From Tipula vernalis (Eukaryota > Arthropoda > Insecta > Diptera > Tipulidae): a stretch of DNA of 64,000 nt. The position numbers and the translations under genes were made by a program. The stretch covers positions 149,102,091 to 149,166,090 of the forward strand of contig OY282560.1 in the NCBI GenBank assembly GCA_958295665.1, given 5' to 3'. Shown here one piece after another: positions 45,246 through 57,350 of the stretch (position 1 is the first letter of the stretch; each line of letters opens with the position of its first letter). The notes below the pieces were generated by a model that was not told the origin of the DNA, searched no databases, and worked only from the letters and a program-made list of their open reading frames with translations.

Positions 45246-46555
45246 TTGCAAATTGAGGCACAATTCCGTAATAATAAAATCACACAAGATCAGACCAAAT
45301 ACGATATTGTTATTTCAAGCCTCGACCCAACATATCTTGACGTGGTAATCGATATAATTCGAAATCCACCTTCGAAAAATAAATACGAAGCTGTGAAAGT
45401 CGCACTCAGTAATGAATTCGTGCAGTCACAAGAGAAACGTCTCACTAGACCACCCAAACCTTCCACACTTTTACGCGAAATGATGGAAACTTCCAACGGT
45501 ATGTTGAGTGATGTAGTTTTAGAATCACTTTGGCTTTCTAAATTACCAGAGCCGCACCGTTCTATCGTAGCATCGTTAGGTATAAACCTTCGGGAAAAGG
45601 CCGAAGTCGCAGATAAAATTCTAAACATGGCAAAATTCGAAACTAGCTTGGTTGCAAACATCCCAACAAACGATACAGCGAACCTAAAAGTAAAAAAAGC
45701 GTTATCCGCTCAAATTTAATCATTAACCAACGTATTCAAAGACATGTCAAGAAAATTCGACAAGTTTAACAATGATTCAATGGTTCATTTTCGCACTCGC
45801 GCTCTCTTTCAACAATAAAAAAAATCCCCGTGATAAGTCAAATGATAAAAAACAGTATGACCAGTGCTTGCAGTTAATTTCGCCGTTTTGTCCGGCGGGC
45901 AAATCGGCGCAGCATAGTAACTGCCGATTATTCATTTTTGACAAGTTATCAAACAATCATGTTTAGTCGATACGGGTTCAGGTTTATCTATCGTTCCTCC
46001 TACTCCTAAAGACAAATCAAGTACGAGTAATTCCATTAATTTGTTCGCCGCTAACGGCTCAAAAATCAAAACATTCGGACAGAAAATCATTACCGTTTCA
46101 CTAGGATTGCGTAGAAGTTTTGATTGGCCATTTACTGTTGCTGACGTTACAAAACTAATTATCGGTGCTAACTAATACTCGTTGATCTTAAAAACAAAAA
46201 GTTAATAGACTCAGAAACTAAACTTAAAACCTCGTGTTCTATTAAACACGTCTCAGACAAAGAAGTGAATATAACTACGTTAATTAACGACAATTCTTTG
46301 ACAAATGATAAATATCTTCGACTCTTAACAGAATTTCACGATCTGAAAATTCTTAATTGCAAACATTCAAATTTACACGCAAACGTTTTCCATTTTATTG
46401 AAATAAAGGGTCCTCCTGTCTTCGCGAAAGCTTGTCGGTTGACCACGAAAAAGTATGATTTAGCGTAAAAAGAGTTTGAATATATGGTTAAGGAAGGGAT
46501 ATGTCGACCATCAAAGTCCTTTACACATGGCGCTCAAAAAGGACCGTGATTTCCG
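45246..46555 (+). pseudogene. Ty3/gypsy (mag-type) gag-pol fragment
   Basis: Plus-strand remnant of an LTR retrotransposon polyprotein. Gag 45246-45718 has QIEAQFRNNKITQDQTKYD, the capsid-region signature common in mag-lineage elements. A degraded linker with Cys residues follows. The protease active site VDTGSGLSIV is at about 45964-45995, and the RT start near 46400-46550 has GPPVFAKACRL and FEYMVKEGICRPS. The Gag frame is open but ends in a stop before the knuckles; the rest is in several frames. The body breaks off at about 46555 where the 174-bp array begins. Confidence 0.75.
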
Positions 46556-46562
46556 AAAGTTG

Positions 46563-47375
46563 CCCAAAATCCTAAGTATATTTTTGGGTTGGTATGAACA
46601 TAACCTAACAGAAAAAAGTAGTCACTTGAAAAGTTAGAGGGGCCTTGGTCGTTTAGTAATCAAAAAACCCGATATGGTAATGTTCAATTTTGATATGTGG
46701 ATTTTCCGAACGTTTTCCGATACTTAGAAACACCGGCCTAAAATCTTAAGTATATTTTTGGGTTGGTATGAACATAACCTAACAGAAAAAAGTAGTCACT
46801 TGAAAAGAAGTTAGAGGGGCCTTGGTCGTTTAGTAATCAAAAAACCCGATATGGTAATGTTCAATATGATATGTGGATTTTCCGAACGTTTTCCGATACT
46901 TAGAAACACCGGCCCAAAATCCTAAGTATATTTTTGGGTTGGTATGAATATAACCTAACAGAAAAAAGTAGTCACTTGAATAGTTAGAGGGGCCTTGGTC
47001 GTTTAGTAATCAAAAGACCCGATATGGTAATGTTCAATATGATATGTGGATTTTCCGAACGTTTTCTGATACTTAGAAACACCGGCCTAAAATCTTAAGT
47101 ATATTTTTGGGTTGGTATGAACATAACCTAACAGAAAAAAGTAGTCACTTGAAAAGAAGTTAGAGGGGCCTTGGTCGTTTAGTAATAAAAAAACCCGATA
47201 TGGTAATGTTCAATATGATATGTGGATTTTCCGAACGTTTTCCGATACTTAGAAACACCGACCTAAAATCCTAAGTATATTTTTGGTTTGGTATGGATAT
47301 AGCCTAACAAAAAAAAATTGACACTAGGAAAGTTAGAGGGGTTTTGGTCGTTTAGTAAGGAAAATTTTGAGCACG
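46563..47375. repeat. Tandem array of a 174-bp unit (about 4.6 copies)
   Basis: The landmark TAAGTATATTTTTGGGTTGG recurs at spacings of 174, 176, 173 and 176 bases (first at about 46573, last, with one change, near 47272). Copies are nearly identical apart from 1-4 base indels; the last is more diverged and incomplete. The array abuts the transposase-like gene starting at 47458, so it may be the subterminal repeat region of that transposon. Confidence 0.9.
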
Positions 47376-47457
47376 GTCTATGAACCAGTTTGTTTACAGC
47401 AATATATATCAGTTTAATTGTAGGTAAACATTCGAAAGTAACGATTGATATTTAACT

Positions 47458-49413
47458 ATGGATATCAATGTAGAATACGAGGAAAACCAAATACCGTTAC
47501 TTAGCAGTTTTGAACAAGAGGAGACGGTAACAACATATTTAGTGATTAATAATGAACTATGCGAAGTGGAAAGTAAGAACGAATATAATATGGATGTAGA
47601 TCATCTGGACGAAATTGTTTTATGCGATAATGTGTGTTCTGAAAAATCTGACGAATATCAAAGCGTTGAATATCTTGATGAAGAACAAGACGTGGATATA
47701 CCTACAAAATTAAAAAAAAAAAGCGGAAAAATTTGGAAGAATGGAAATGTAACAAACGAAAAGCACTACGGCAGTCTGGAAAACAATATTTTTCTGTCAG
47801 AAACAAGATTATTCCCGCTAAAACTATGAAAAGTGTTGAAAACTGTTTGGTGAAATGCAAAGGTGATTAGTGAAGATGAACGTTGTAAAATTTTTCAAGA
47901 TTTTTATAACACTGATGCTGAAGGGAAAACGAACTTCATTTTGATGTCCACTGTTCGAAATGAACCAGCACGCAAAACTCAGAACTCCAATAAAAAAAAA
48001 TATACTTACCAGTATTTCTTTATAGTTCTAGAAAGCAGAATTAAGGTATGCAAACAGTACTTCTTAAGAACTCTTGCAATTAGCAAAAAAACAGTCTACA
48101 ATGCTCACCAAAGGAAAAATTTGGTTTCTGGAATGGTCCGTAAATCAAATCAAGGTAAACATAAGAAAAAAGTAGTTACCGATCAGGTGAAACACATTAT
48201 ACGGGACCACATCGCATCGTTTCCGGTTATAGATTCCCATTATTGCCGAAAATCTAGTACAAAACAGTATCTAGAGCCGCACCTTTCCGTTAATTTAATG
48301 TATGAGCTGTACATCGAGAAAACCAAATCCGATGGATTAATTCCAGCTAAACTACACATTTATAGGGAAATATTTAACAATGAATTCAACCTAGGATTTC
48401 ACATCCCAAAAAAAGACAGATGTGACCTCTGTGAAGAATTCAAAATCCTGAAAACCTCGAATTGTGTGTCACCAAAAATGCAGATGAAATACCAAAGTCA
48501 CGACGAAGAAAAAACCTATTCAAGGTTGAAACGAGAAAGTGATAGACAAAGTGCTATACCTGTTATCTTTTTTGACCTATAAAATGTAGTTACTTGCCCA
48601 AAAGCCGAGATCAGCTGCTTTTACTACTTAATTAAATTGAATGTTTACAACTTAACTGCCCACCTTTCAACCAATAGAACGGTGTATTGCAGCATATGGA
48701 ATGAAAGCCAAACCGGAAGAGCTGGGAATGATATAGCAAGCGCTATTATTAAAATTTTGGAGGCTATCATACTGGATAACCCTACATTTACGGAAATAAT
48801 CTTATGGTCAGATTCCTGCGTGCCACAAAACCGGAATTCAATTATATCTCTCGCAATAATACTTTTCTTGAAAAAACATCCTTCTATATCAAAAATAACA
48901 ATGCGATTCTCCACCCCAGGCCATTCCTGCATTCAGGAAATTGACAATGTGCATAGTTGTTTCGAAAAATTAATTCGAAACCGCGAGTTTTTTTCGCCAG
49001 TTAGTTATATGAGAATCATGACCAAAGCTAAGTACAAAGGACCTTGTAAAATTTTGCAGATGCGTCCAGACGATATAAAGAATTTTAGAGATTTCAAACA
49101 AATTCCATATTCAAAATTAGTTGAATTGGAATTTTGTCAATACCTCACGTCTGTTAAATATAAAGTATCCCATGATCCAGCGGCCGAGTTAATCACTGTA
49201 AATTTAAAGAATATTCAACTCCCTATTCGTGGTAAGAAGATTGGACAACAACTAGAATTTCGGGAACTGCCGGAGCCAAAAATAATTAAATTGAAAACTG
49301 AACTTCCACAACAGAAACTTAAATCGTTTACTATTATGCTGAGATTTATGCCAGCCGTCGACAAAGATTTTTTTAAAAATGTAATCGAAAAAAAATCGAA
49401 TAAGAAACAATAA
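47458..49413 (+). pseudogene. DDE-type transposase-like gene (Sola-like guess), three lesions
   Basis: Cut-and-paste transposase candidate. The N-terminus (47458-47829) is acidic. Then come FFIVLESRIKVCKQYFLRTL and HIASFPVIDSHYCRKSSTK, a Cys pair DRCDLCEEF, and a catalytic-looking set: D in VIFFDL (about 48575), D in LWSDSCVPQNRNS (about 48810) and E in GHSCIQEIDNVHS (about 48940). This layout belongs to a large insect protein family that I associate with DDE transposons; Sola is only a guess. Lesions: a frameshift in an 11-A run at 47712-47722; another shift near 47855; an in-frame TAA near 48580 (VIFFDL-stop-NVVTCP) replacing a Gln. A basic C-terminus ends at 49411. AATAAAG overlaps the stop. 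Confidence 0.6.
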
Positions 49414-49493
49414 AGTATTTAGTACTGTGTTATTGAACTAATATGAAAGACTGAATTAGTAGATTATTTTATTTAAACGAATTTATATAACTA
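49414..49493. other. Short spacer up to the Helitron 2 3' end
   Basis: Probably the 3' flank of the transposase-like element; no right inverted repeat seen. Confidence 0.3.
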
Positions 49494-49505
49494 CTAGTGG
49501 CCTGT

Positions 49506-49520
49506 GGCCCCTACGGGGCC
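49506..49520 (-). promoter_or_regulatory. Helitron 2 3' terminal hairpin
   Basis: Perfect 6-bp GC stem (GGCCCC/GGGGCC) with a 3-base loop, 8 bases from the terminal CTAG. Its GC stem contrasts with the mixed stem of Helitron 1, so the two are different families. Confidence 0.85.
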
Positions 49521-49746
49521 GAATCTACGGCAAATTTAGTTCGCTAAATGGTACCAGTTTTGTATATTTGTTGTTTGCTACTATTATGTAATTAAACAAT
49601 TCATTTATTTTAGTTTAATATATTTTTTATTATAAAAGTATAACCAAAACGAATACTTCTAGCAAACGTTTAACTGCCGGTCCTAGGCCTTATATTTGTA
49701 AAATTATGTCATTTTATTTGTCAGAATACATAATGTACATATTATT

Positions 49747-52700
49747 TTATAAAAGTATTTCTTTATAAACAATATTTTTCGTATAAACGCCGTCTTCATC
49801 TTCTCCTTGATCACTCGTTTTATTTATGACTACCTTTATATCAGTGGGGGCCCTCGCACGACTAAAAGCCACATATAGCTGCCCGTGAGTAAATACTGGT
49901 TTAGGTAGGTAGATACCGATTTTTTGAAACGTCTGGCCCTGCGCTTTGTTTATTGTGATAGCAAATGCGAGTCTTAATGGCAATTGCAATCTTGATATTG
50001 TAAATGGCATATTTGGATCAGTTGTTATCAGCTTTATTCTTGGCATAAAAACAATATTACCTTTTCCTACACCTGTAATAACTTCTAGTTTTACAGATTT
50101 ATCAAATAATTGAATCACCACCATACGGACACCATTGACTAAACCTGATCCTAGGTTCATATTCCTGATAACCATAACTATTGCACCAACTTTCAAGATT
50201 AGTTTGTGTGGTGGCATTCCAGAAGGTGTAATAGAATTAATATACTCTAATGGTATGTTTAATGTTTCCGAAGGATCCGTTGTGATGATCGAATCGACAC
50301 TGCAATACTCCTTGGAAACTCCGGCAATTAAATTTAGCACCTCTTTGTTGATCTGGTAGCAATTATCGTTTAACGGGCAAACAATTGCTCTCACTGAATA
50401 CTGCTCTATATTAAGGGGATCCAAAGAATCACCAAAAATATGGTGAACAATTGAGTTTTGTTCGCATATAAAACTGGTGGGAATCTCAATCATGTTTTGT
50501 CCATGATCACATAGCAGTGTTCCATTTCCCAATTGAAGCAACCACTTGGCAAATTCTCGTTCATTGGCATCAGCACGCATATTTTTACTTAAATAAAGTT
50601 TGATGAGGGAATTCCAAATTCTGCTTGTCTGAATACACCATTCGAGGATTTGAACTTTACTTGCCAATGGCACTACTGGTAAGACTTGTCTGAAATCTCC
50701 ACCGAAAAGTATTACTTTTCCACCCATTGGAACGTTAGCTAATAACGCGTCCTCACACTTCATAATATCACGAAGTAGGCGATCTATACAGTTCACTGCT
50801 GCTGCTGGTATCATCGATGCCTCATCAATTAAAATAACTGATGCTTTACGTAACGCTGTAGCTCTATTTGATGTTGGTTTTATCGAAGAAACGGACGAAG
50901 ATATTACCGGTACAGGGAGACCGAATAAACGATGTAGTGTCGTTCCGCCATCTAATAGTAATGCCGCTATTCCAGTCCAGGCAGCTGCCAGAGCTATGTC
51001 ACCTCGCCCCCTAACTATACTCAAAATACATGGATAAACGAACGTCTTACCACATCCACCAGGAGCTTCCAAGAAGAACAAATTAGCTTCGGCATGACCT
51101 GAGGTTGCGTCCAGAATCCGATTTACTACATTTTTTTGATCATTATTTAAATGATCATAGATATCAGCACCTCGAACAGTCTCTTCAATTTGGTTATATG
51201 CAGGCTCAATAGATCGTAACATACTCGGTATTGGTAGACCGATCCCGCCGCAGTCTAAACCATTAGCTCTTAGAACTTGATCGATTTGCTATAATGCTGC
51301 ATTTTCAGAAGCAGATTCGTCAACTTCAACCATATCTTCTGTCATATAAGCTTTGAATGCCATCCACAATTGATTTGGTGATGTTGGTTGGCAAAAACAA
51401 CAAATATAAGAAAACAGTTCCCGCAGTTGTCGTGGCATATGCGTGCTCTGCATTTCTTCCAAACAGTTGTGCCACTCGGAATCGTCCTCAAGTAGACCTC
51501 GTGAAAGGGCCGCTTCTTTGAAGGATTCCACGGTTACCCCATTGTAGGAGCGCAAGTCAGCAAAACATTTAGCCCCTTTTACATGAAGTAGTAACACGCG
51601 TATATAAAATCGAGTATGATCATTTGGCGCGACCCCGTATATTCTTCCAATCACTTTGCTAATACCTCTTTGGCGTGGCATCCATTTATTGTTTGTAAAT
51701 TTGTAATGTTGCGGGATGTCATTATACAAATATTGGTTAGCATTTTGATCACGCATGTTTAAATCAAACCATGCTGTTAATGTTGTACGCTTTGAATTTG
51801 ACACTTCAAGTGCATTTTGTTCACCCCTTTCTCTAAAATACACATTCTGGAAGCCATCGTCATGGACTGCTAAACGAACTATTGTATGTGATCGGTCATG
51901 CATTTCGTTGGCATGAAGACGCCAAATACACTCGTGTGAGCTAACATATCGCATGTTTGCATATGTTATAATTTCATCATATCCTAGTTGATGGCCCTCA
52001 TTGACGCATCTAACGAATTCCATACTTGCCGAGTCATAGCCTTTATATACATATTTAAAAAGGTATTTCACCGAGCGGACACTGGAACAAATTTCCACAT
52101 TTATGTGAGCGTTGTATTTCAACAGTAGAAACGGATTATAAGAAATGACATCACGATTATCAATTTGATGAACTTCTTTTTGTGCAATTATTCCATTATT
52201 ACGCCTGCGATACTTTGGAAATCCGTTATTATTTTCAATCGTTTCTTCCAAAAATTCCTTCGGGAATTTTTTTGTGCATTTCCCATTATTCATGCATGGA
52301 GCATTTGGATTACGAACACCACATGGCCCATGGATCATACATGAAACAACAGTACTATAAAGCCTTGGAAAGCGTACCGGATCAGGTATTTCAGCACAAA
52401 CACATATATCAATATCAGCTGGTTCTTGAAATTTGGAGTCTTTATCAAGTATCAGAAGCATATGGCAGTGTGGTAATCCACGCTTTTGAAATTCTATAAC
52501 GTACACATGGGCGACAACAATTCCCAGGACGCTATTTTTTAAAATATCTGTTTTCAACTCGTTTAGCTTGCAGTGAAATACCCGGGATACAATGTCAGGA
52601 CGATCAGTAGGCTTTTCATTTTCCCCCAGCTCTGAAGTTATTTCTGGCCAATTCGGATTACACGTTATCGTTAAGAAAATGTCTGGTTTTCCGAATTTCC

Positions 52701-53976
52701 TGACTATCGCCATTGCATCTTGATATCGTAGAGCCATATTACGTGCACTACCCTCAAAAGAAGACGGTAAAACCACAATTTTTCCCGCAGCAAGGTTTTG
52801 TAACTGCGCATGCTGCAGAACAAAATCCTGTAGTCCTCTATAATGTTCAACGCGAAGATCCGACTGATGCTGTCGAATATAATTCAATCTTTCACCTTCA
52901 ACTCTAACATACAAATCGACGATATACTGTTGAAATAGATTTTTTGATTGGTGAATGTGTGAAAATCCTTGGCGTATAGCAAGTCGGTAGCATGCAAATT
53001 GCAACATAGTCATACGTTGACAATTTTTTTGGCGACGTGGACCATTATGAGTCATTTGAGGGTCCCATCCTGGATCACCATACGGATATAGCAGTGGATA
53101 CAGCATAGGATCGCAGTGAAGACTTAAAACAAGCAACACTTTCGGACCACTTTGCCGGTGGTGAATAACGACATAACGATGACCTGGAGGTTCTCCATCA
53201 ACAGAATTAAATACTCCGGCGATCTCATTTGCACTGGGTCTATTAAATCTCCGCATATCCATTGAAATATTATCAATAAACCGAAGCTCTAGGTTGTGTG
53301 CCTCTTCTTCTTGTTCGATCGTTTCAGCTGCAATCTTGTAAGCTTGAACGTACGGATTGTTAGCAAGAATATCAGTCAAGCTTGCAAATATTAATCGTTG
53401 TAATCCTTTATTTTCTTTACGATTCATACGTAAGTCAGTAGCAACCGACGATTCAATAAAATAAAGCTGGCCATAAGAAGCGCTTTCTCCATTAGGTGGC
53501 AACAAATCCGAAATGTAACGGTAAATCTGTCCTTGTATTTTAAAACAGTATGGACCATTGCCTGAAATTTGTTTTTTTGTAGCTGATAGGGAGGCAAATG
53601 CCATTGCACTATTATATTTTCGAATGTGTTTGATAAAATTCGTACTATTTAGAGTTAAGTCTCTCAACTGCGGATGTATCTGTAGTTCTGGGAGAGATAT
53701 AAGAGCGTTATGACAACATGAACTAAAATGACCATTAGTTGCCTCTTTAACAAAATGTAAAGCTTTACAATGCACACATTCAATATTCATTGCACCAAAG
53801 TTATTTTCTAGTATTGTAGATTCATCCAACAAATCTTCCCTGAACGACATGTTGGCCCTTATTTTAAGATTGCGGCGATAATCATTAACTCGCATCCTAT
53901 GGAACTGCATTTGCTCGTTCACATTCCGAATAACACGCCCCCTTTTGGCTGATCTTCCTCGACGAACGGTACTCAT
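49747..53976 (-). pseudogene. Helitron 2 RepHel protein, one in-frame amber codon
   Basis: One reading frame of 1410 codons from ATG 53976 to the stop at 49747, interrupted only by TAG at 51289-51291. The first 895 residues form the Rep half: Cys/His motif CVHCKALHF...CCHNA (about residues 65-95), HUH nuclease motif GLPHCHMLL (about residue 500) and two-Tyr motif KYLFKYVYKGYDS (about residue 638). After the stop, 22 codons lead to the helicase half: Walker A APGGCGKTF, Walker B ILIDEASM, and C-terminal NKAQGQTFQKIG and HGQLYVAFSRAR. A change from CAG to TAG would explain the stop. It could be a pseudogene, a sequencing error, or a recent loss in one copy. Confidence 0.88.
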
Positions 53977-54639
53977 TTTAAAACTATTAAATATTCCTTT
54001 TCAGGTGTTTATTGTCGCACTTTCTTAATAACACAATGAATTCACACAATTAGATTGAAAAAATGACAATTAAAACTTTTTCAAAACAAAATTAAAACAA
54101 AAGTATAATATTTATGTATTAAAAACCCATATATAAAAAAATAACAAAAAACTTACAAAAAATGGACTATTCGGAAAAATAGGGAGATCCGCTTAATGAT
54201 TGCATTCGGATGGTTTTTCCAAAAACAACAAAAAGTAAACAATTTGGAGGAAAATTTTTATTTTTGCAACAACCTTGAGATTAATATCTATCGAATGAGA
54301 TATATTCGATGGTTGTAGGAGGCGATTTAATAGTCTAATTTTCATGTACACTTCGCAATTATATATATAGATTAGTTATTTTTATTTACATAATATTTAA
54401 ATAAATCTGAATTACCAAATCAAAATTTGTTTTAATATTAAATAAAATGGAGAACGATGATTAATATTCTTGTGAAAATTTTCTAAAAGTCAATTATTGG
54501 GTGTTATTATCAAATAATACTGTATTATGAGTATGACTACTGAATTAGAATCTAATATAATACAATTGTCTATATTTTCGCAAAAAATATTGATTTTAAT
54601 AAAAATTATAAGAACCAATATTTAAAACCAAGACCAATA

Positions 54640-55440
54640 TTTAAAAACCACAGATTCTCCATATATTAGATTTAAGATTACATAGTTCTTATGGCTCTTA
54701 GAACCTTGGCATACAAAAAATTTCAAATTAGTTGAATTACATAGTTCTATTGAAAAATTAATACCACAGTTCTTGAATGAAAAAATTGATTTATGCTATA
54801 AAGTTATTTTTTTTTTTTGTTAATATGATTATGAGATTCAGAAAAACTAATACTTCGGAATTGAAATCGCTTGTGTGCGAAATGAACAACCCCAAAAATT
54901 TCAATCATGAATATCTCAAAACTACTCTCATGTCACATAGAACCCTATAATACTCGGACGACGTCGTCGTCCAAGAATTACAGGGTTCTAAACGACATTT
55001 TTGAATAAAATGAGTTATTGATGCCAAAAGGTTCTATTATGCAATATGCGCATACTGTAATGATATTTGAACGCCAGAGTAAACCAAAACGAAGATATTA
55101 ACAAAATTATAAAGTCGCATTTGCTTTTTTCACATAAACTTATGCTAAAAAGTTCTATGTGATTATGGAACCCTCAACAGTATTCCCAAATTGAGTAAAA
55201 AATACACCGCAATTATGTTAAATAGAACTTTGTATTTGTATATTTGATATATAGAACCTTATAATTCTGAATTCTTTCATACAATATTATTAGGTTCTAT
55301 ATTATGCTAGTTGGTACTTTGTAATTCTATTTTGCTTTGTTATTCTCTTTAATTCACTTACGGTACAAATAGAACTTTACAGTTTTATGAATTTAATTGT
55401 CAGATGAGATTTTTCATTCTAACAAAATCTGTACACCAGG
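54640..55440. repeat. Fold-back rich block with repeated TAGAACC motif
   Basis: Non-coding. TAGAACY or its complement occurs about ten times in both orientations (e.g. 54938, 54984, 55240, 55251, 55291), and one pair forms a long palindrome at 54938-54990. It resembles a non-autonomous fold-back element; ends not defined. The stretch 54372-54639 shows nothing. Confidence 0.4.
54938..54990. repeat. Palindrome of 26-base arms
   Basis: Left arm TAGAACCCTATAATACTCGG then ACGACG; the right arm is its complement with 3 mismatches in 26. The centre GGACGACG-T-CGTCGTCC is perfect and leaves almost no loop. Confidence 0.8.
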
Positions 55441-55559
55441 TTGGATCATTTTTGTTGCTCAGGTAATTTACTGTTTTAATATAATTATAAATAAACATAA
55501 ATTTGTACAAACTATGTGTTATAATAATTTAGTTCAGTCAGTCGACCTCATTAGTGCAA

Positions 55560-55900
55560 TGTGATTTTTACGATGAACGAAATTATTGAATAAAGAATTT
55601 GCCGTAAACTTTGTATTGCGAACGAAATTTCTTGTGCTGATGCGAAAATAGTGATCCGAATTATGGGGAAAAAAACTCGTGGATTTTTCACAACGATAAC
55701 GCGCCATCACACCGAGCTACGATTGTGAACGAATATAAGGCTAACAACTCAATAAATACCATCGATACATTCGCCTGATTTAATACCAGGTGACTTTTTT
55801 CTGTTTCCCAAACTCAAATTGCTACTCTGTGGTACCCGTTTTGACTTTGTGATATTTTCGTAATAGCAATCAAATGGTGGATCCAGTTCGATTATCGGTT
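55560..55900 (+). pseudogene. Internally deleted mariner
   Basis: A short N-terminal piece (KLCIANEISCADA) is followed directly by the catalytic region. That region holds WGKKLVDF, then a DNAPSHRA-like stretch (here NDNAPSHRATI across frames), SPDLIPGDFFLFPKL and GTRFD. The second and third catalytic Asp regions are recognisable, but the middle of the transposase is gone and frames change. It is on + and differs from the mariner at 44724-45215, so it is a separate copy or subfamily. Confidence 0.65.
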
Positions 55901-55955
55901 AATCCGAACAAAATATAAAATGGTCACAAATACATTTAAATATATTACGTACGAG

Positions 55956-56054
55956 TTAGGAAAAACTTCACAAGATTGCGCAAAAACGTGAAGTTTTTCC
56001 TAAACTTTCCTAATTTTTTTTTTTTTTTTAGGAAAGTTTAGGATAAAGTTCACG
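55956..56054. repeat. Three-arm fold-back
   Basis: GTGAAGTTTTTCCTAA occurs at 55988-56003, its exact complement at 55956-55971, and a longer complement (26 of 28 bases to ACGTGAA...TTTCCTAA) at about 56026-56054 after a T-run. The middle arm can pair with either neighbour. Confidence 0.8.
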
Positions 56055-56057
56055 TGA

Positions 56058-57350
56058 ATAGTTTATTACGCATACAATAGTATTGCGTACCAATAAAAAT
56101 AAAATATATAAAATAATTGTGTAAAAAACGCTTACCGCTATTTACCAAAAAAGCACATTTCAAAAATCAGTTTATGTTTATGGTTCGAGTTATGGTTTAT
56201 TGTTTATGGTTCGAGAATTTTCGAGCACATTTTTTAATTTTTACTGTTATACGACACGAGAGTTTGTGTGTATGTATTCGATATTTATCACTGTACAGCA
56301 CGGAAAGTCTGTGTGTATCTAATTTTTTTTACGACGTGTTATTCACAAAAACTAAAATATCTTGAAAACTACTAGGGATGTAACTGTCCCGTTCACTAAT
56401 CACTTATTACTATCTTAATATCTACCCAATACCATCACTATAATTTTAAAACTCGCAAAATTTTTTGTACATCAAAAAAAATTTTTTAAAAAGCTTAAAC
56501 TGTACTGGACTGTTATTTACGTCTGTTATTCACGTTTTTATTTTTCACTGTACATACAACACGATAGTCTGTGTGTATTCATTTTTTTTTTATTACCACT
56601 GTACAACACGAGAGCCACCACGTGTAATTCACAAAAACTAAGATAACTAAAAAAACTACCGGAGATGTAATTATCCCGTTCACTAATTTATTATTACTAT
56701 ATTATTGTCTACCCAAAACCATCACTATAAATTTAAATATCTAAAAAATTTTTGTATATCAAAACATTTTTTTTTTCACTAAACTATCACTTATATCACT
56801 ATATATTTAAATCACTATAATTATTACTAGAATAAATGACTTAGTGTTCATTTATTATTTAAAACTATACACTAAAAATGACTTATTGTTCATTTTGTTC
56901 ACTAAATATTCACAGACCGCATGTTTAAAAAAAATTTTATTGGAAAAAAAATTTTTTGCACCGGTATATTTTTATGATTTTATTTTTTTTATTATTTAAG
57001 AGCACTAATTGTTTTTTGATGTTTATCACCCGACGATCGATCACAGAATGGTCCATTTGACAATGGTATGATCAATACCAAAATTAGTACAGGCTTCAGT
57101 AATCGAAGGAAACGATGTACAGTTAAAAGCTCCCGCAATATCCATTAAAGTACCCACAAGGAACTCTTAGTAAGTGTTTCGCACGGTGATGAGTGTGGAT
57201 AGAGATAAATAATGATGCCTAATAAATCTGTTTACCATTCCTCCTACCTAATAATTGCTGAAAAGGTGTAGCAACTGGTTCCTAATGACCCCTTCGGCAG
57301 GAAAAATCTCATCAGGATCACCAGTTTTGTATGGTTTCAAGGAGAAATTC
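56058..57350 (-). mobile_element. 3' region of gag-only jockey-like element, copy 2
   Basis: Shared with 62609-63572. Its right end encodes RT scraps on minus: KPYKTGDPDEIFPAEG, then EFLVGTLMDIAGAFN and FGIDHTIVKW, with the RT core deleted. The left part is non-coding. It contains a block duplicated about 310 bases apart (around 56291 and 56600), with CTGTGTGTAT, CTAGGGATGTAACTGTCCCG-type and ACCATCACTATAA landmarks; copy 1 has this block once. Its left end (TTATTACGCATACAATAG...) is the 3' end of the element. Confidence 0.65.

Larger units (their letters stand above)
49494..54371 (-). mobile_element. Helitron 2, full length and nearly intact
   Basis: 4878 bp with both termini visible. The 5' end is TCTATATATATAATTGCG at 54371, preceded by A. 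The 3' end is the hairpin GGCCCC-loop-GGGGCC (49506-49520), ACAGGCCA and CTAG at 49494-49497, followed by T. Insertion between A and T with no target duplication is the Helitron rule. The single RepHel frame has one stop. The leader before the ATG is about 395 bases. Confidence 0.9.
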
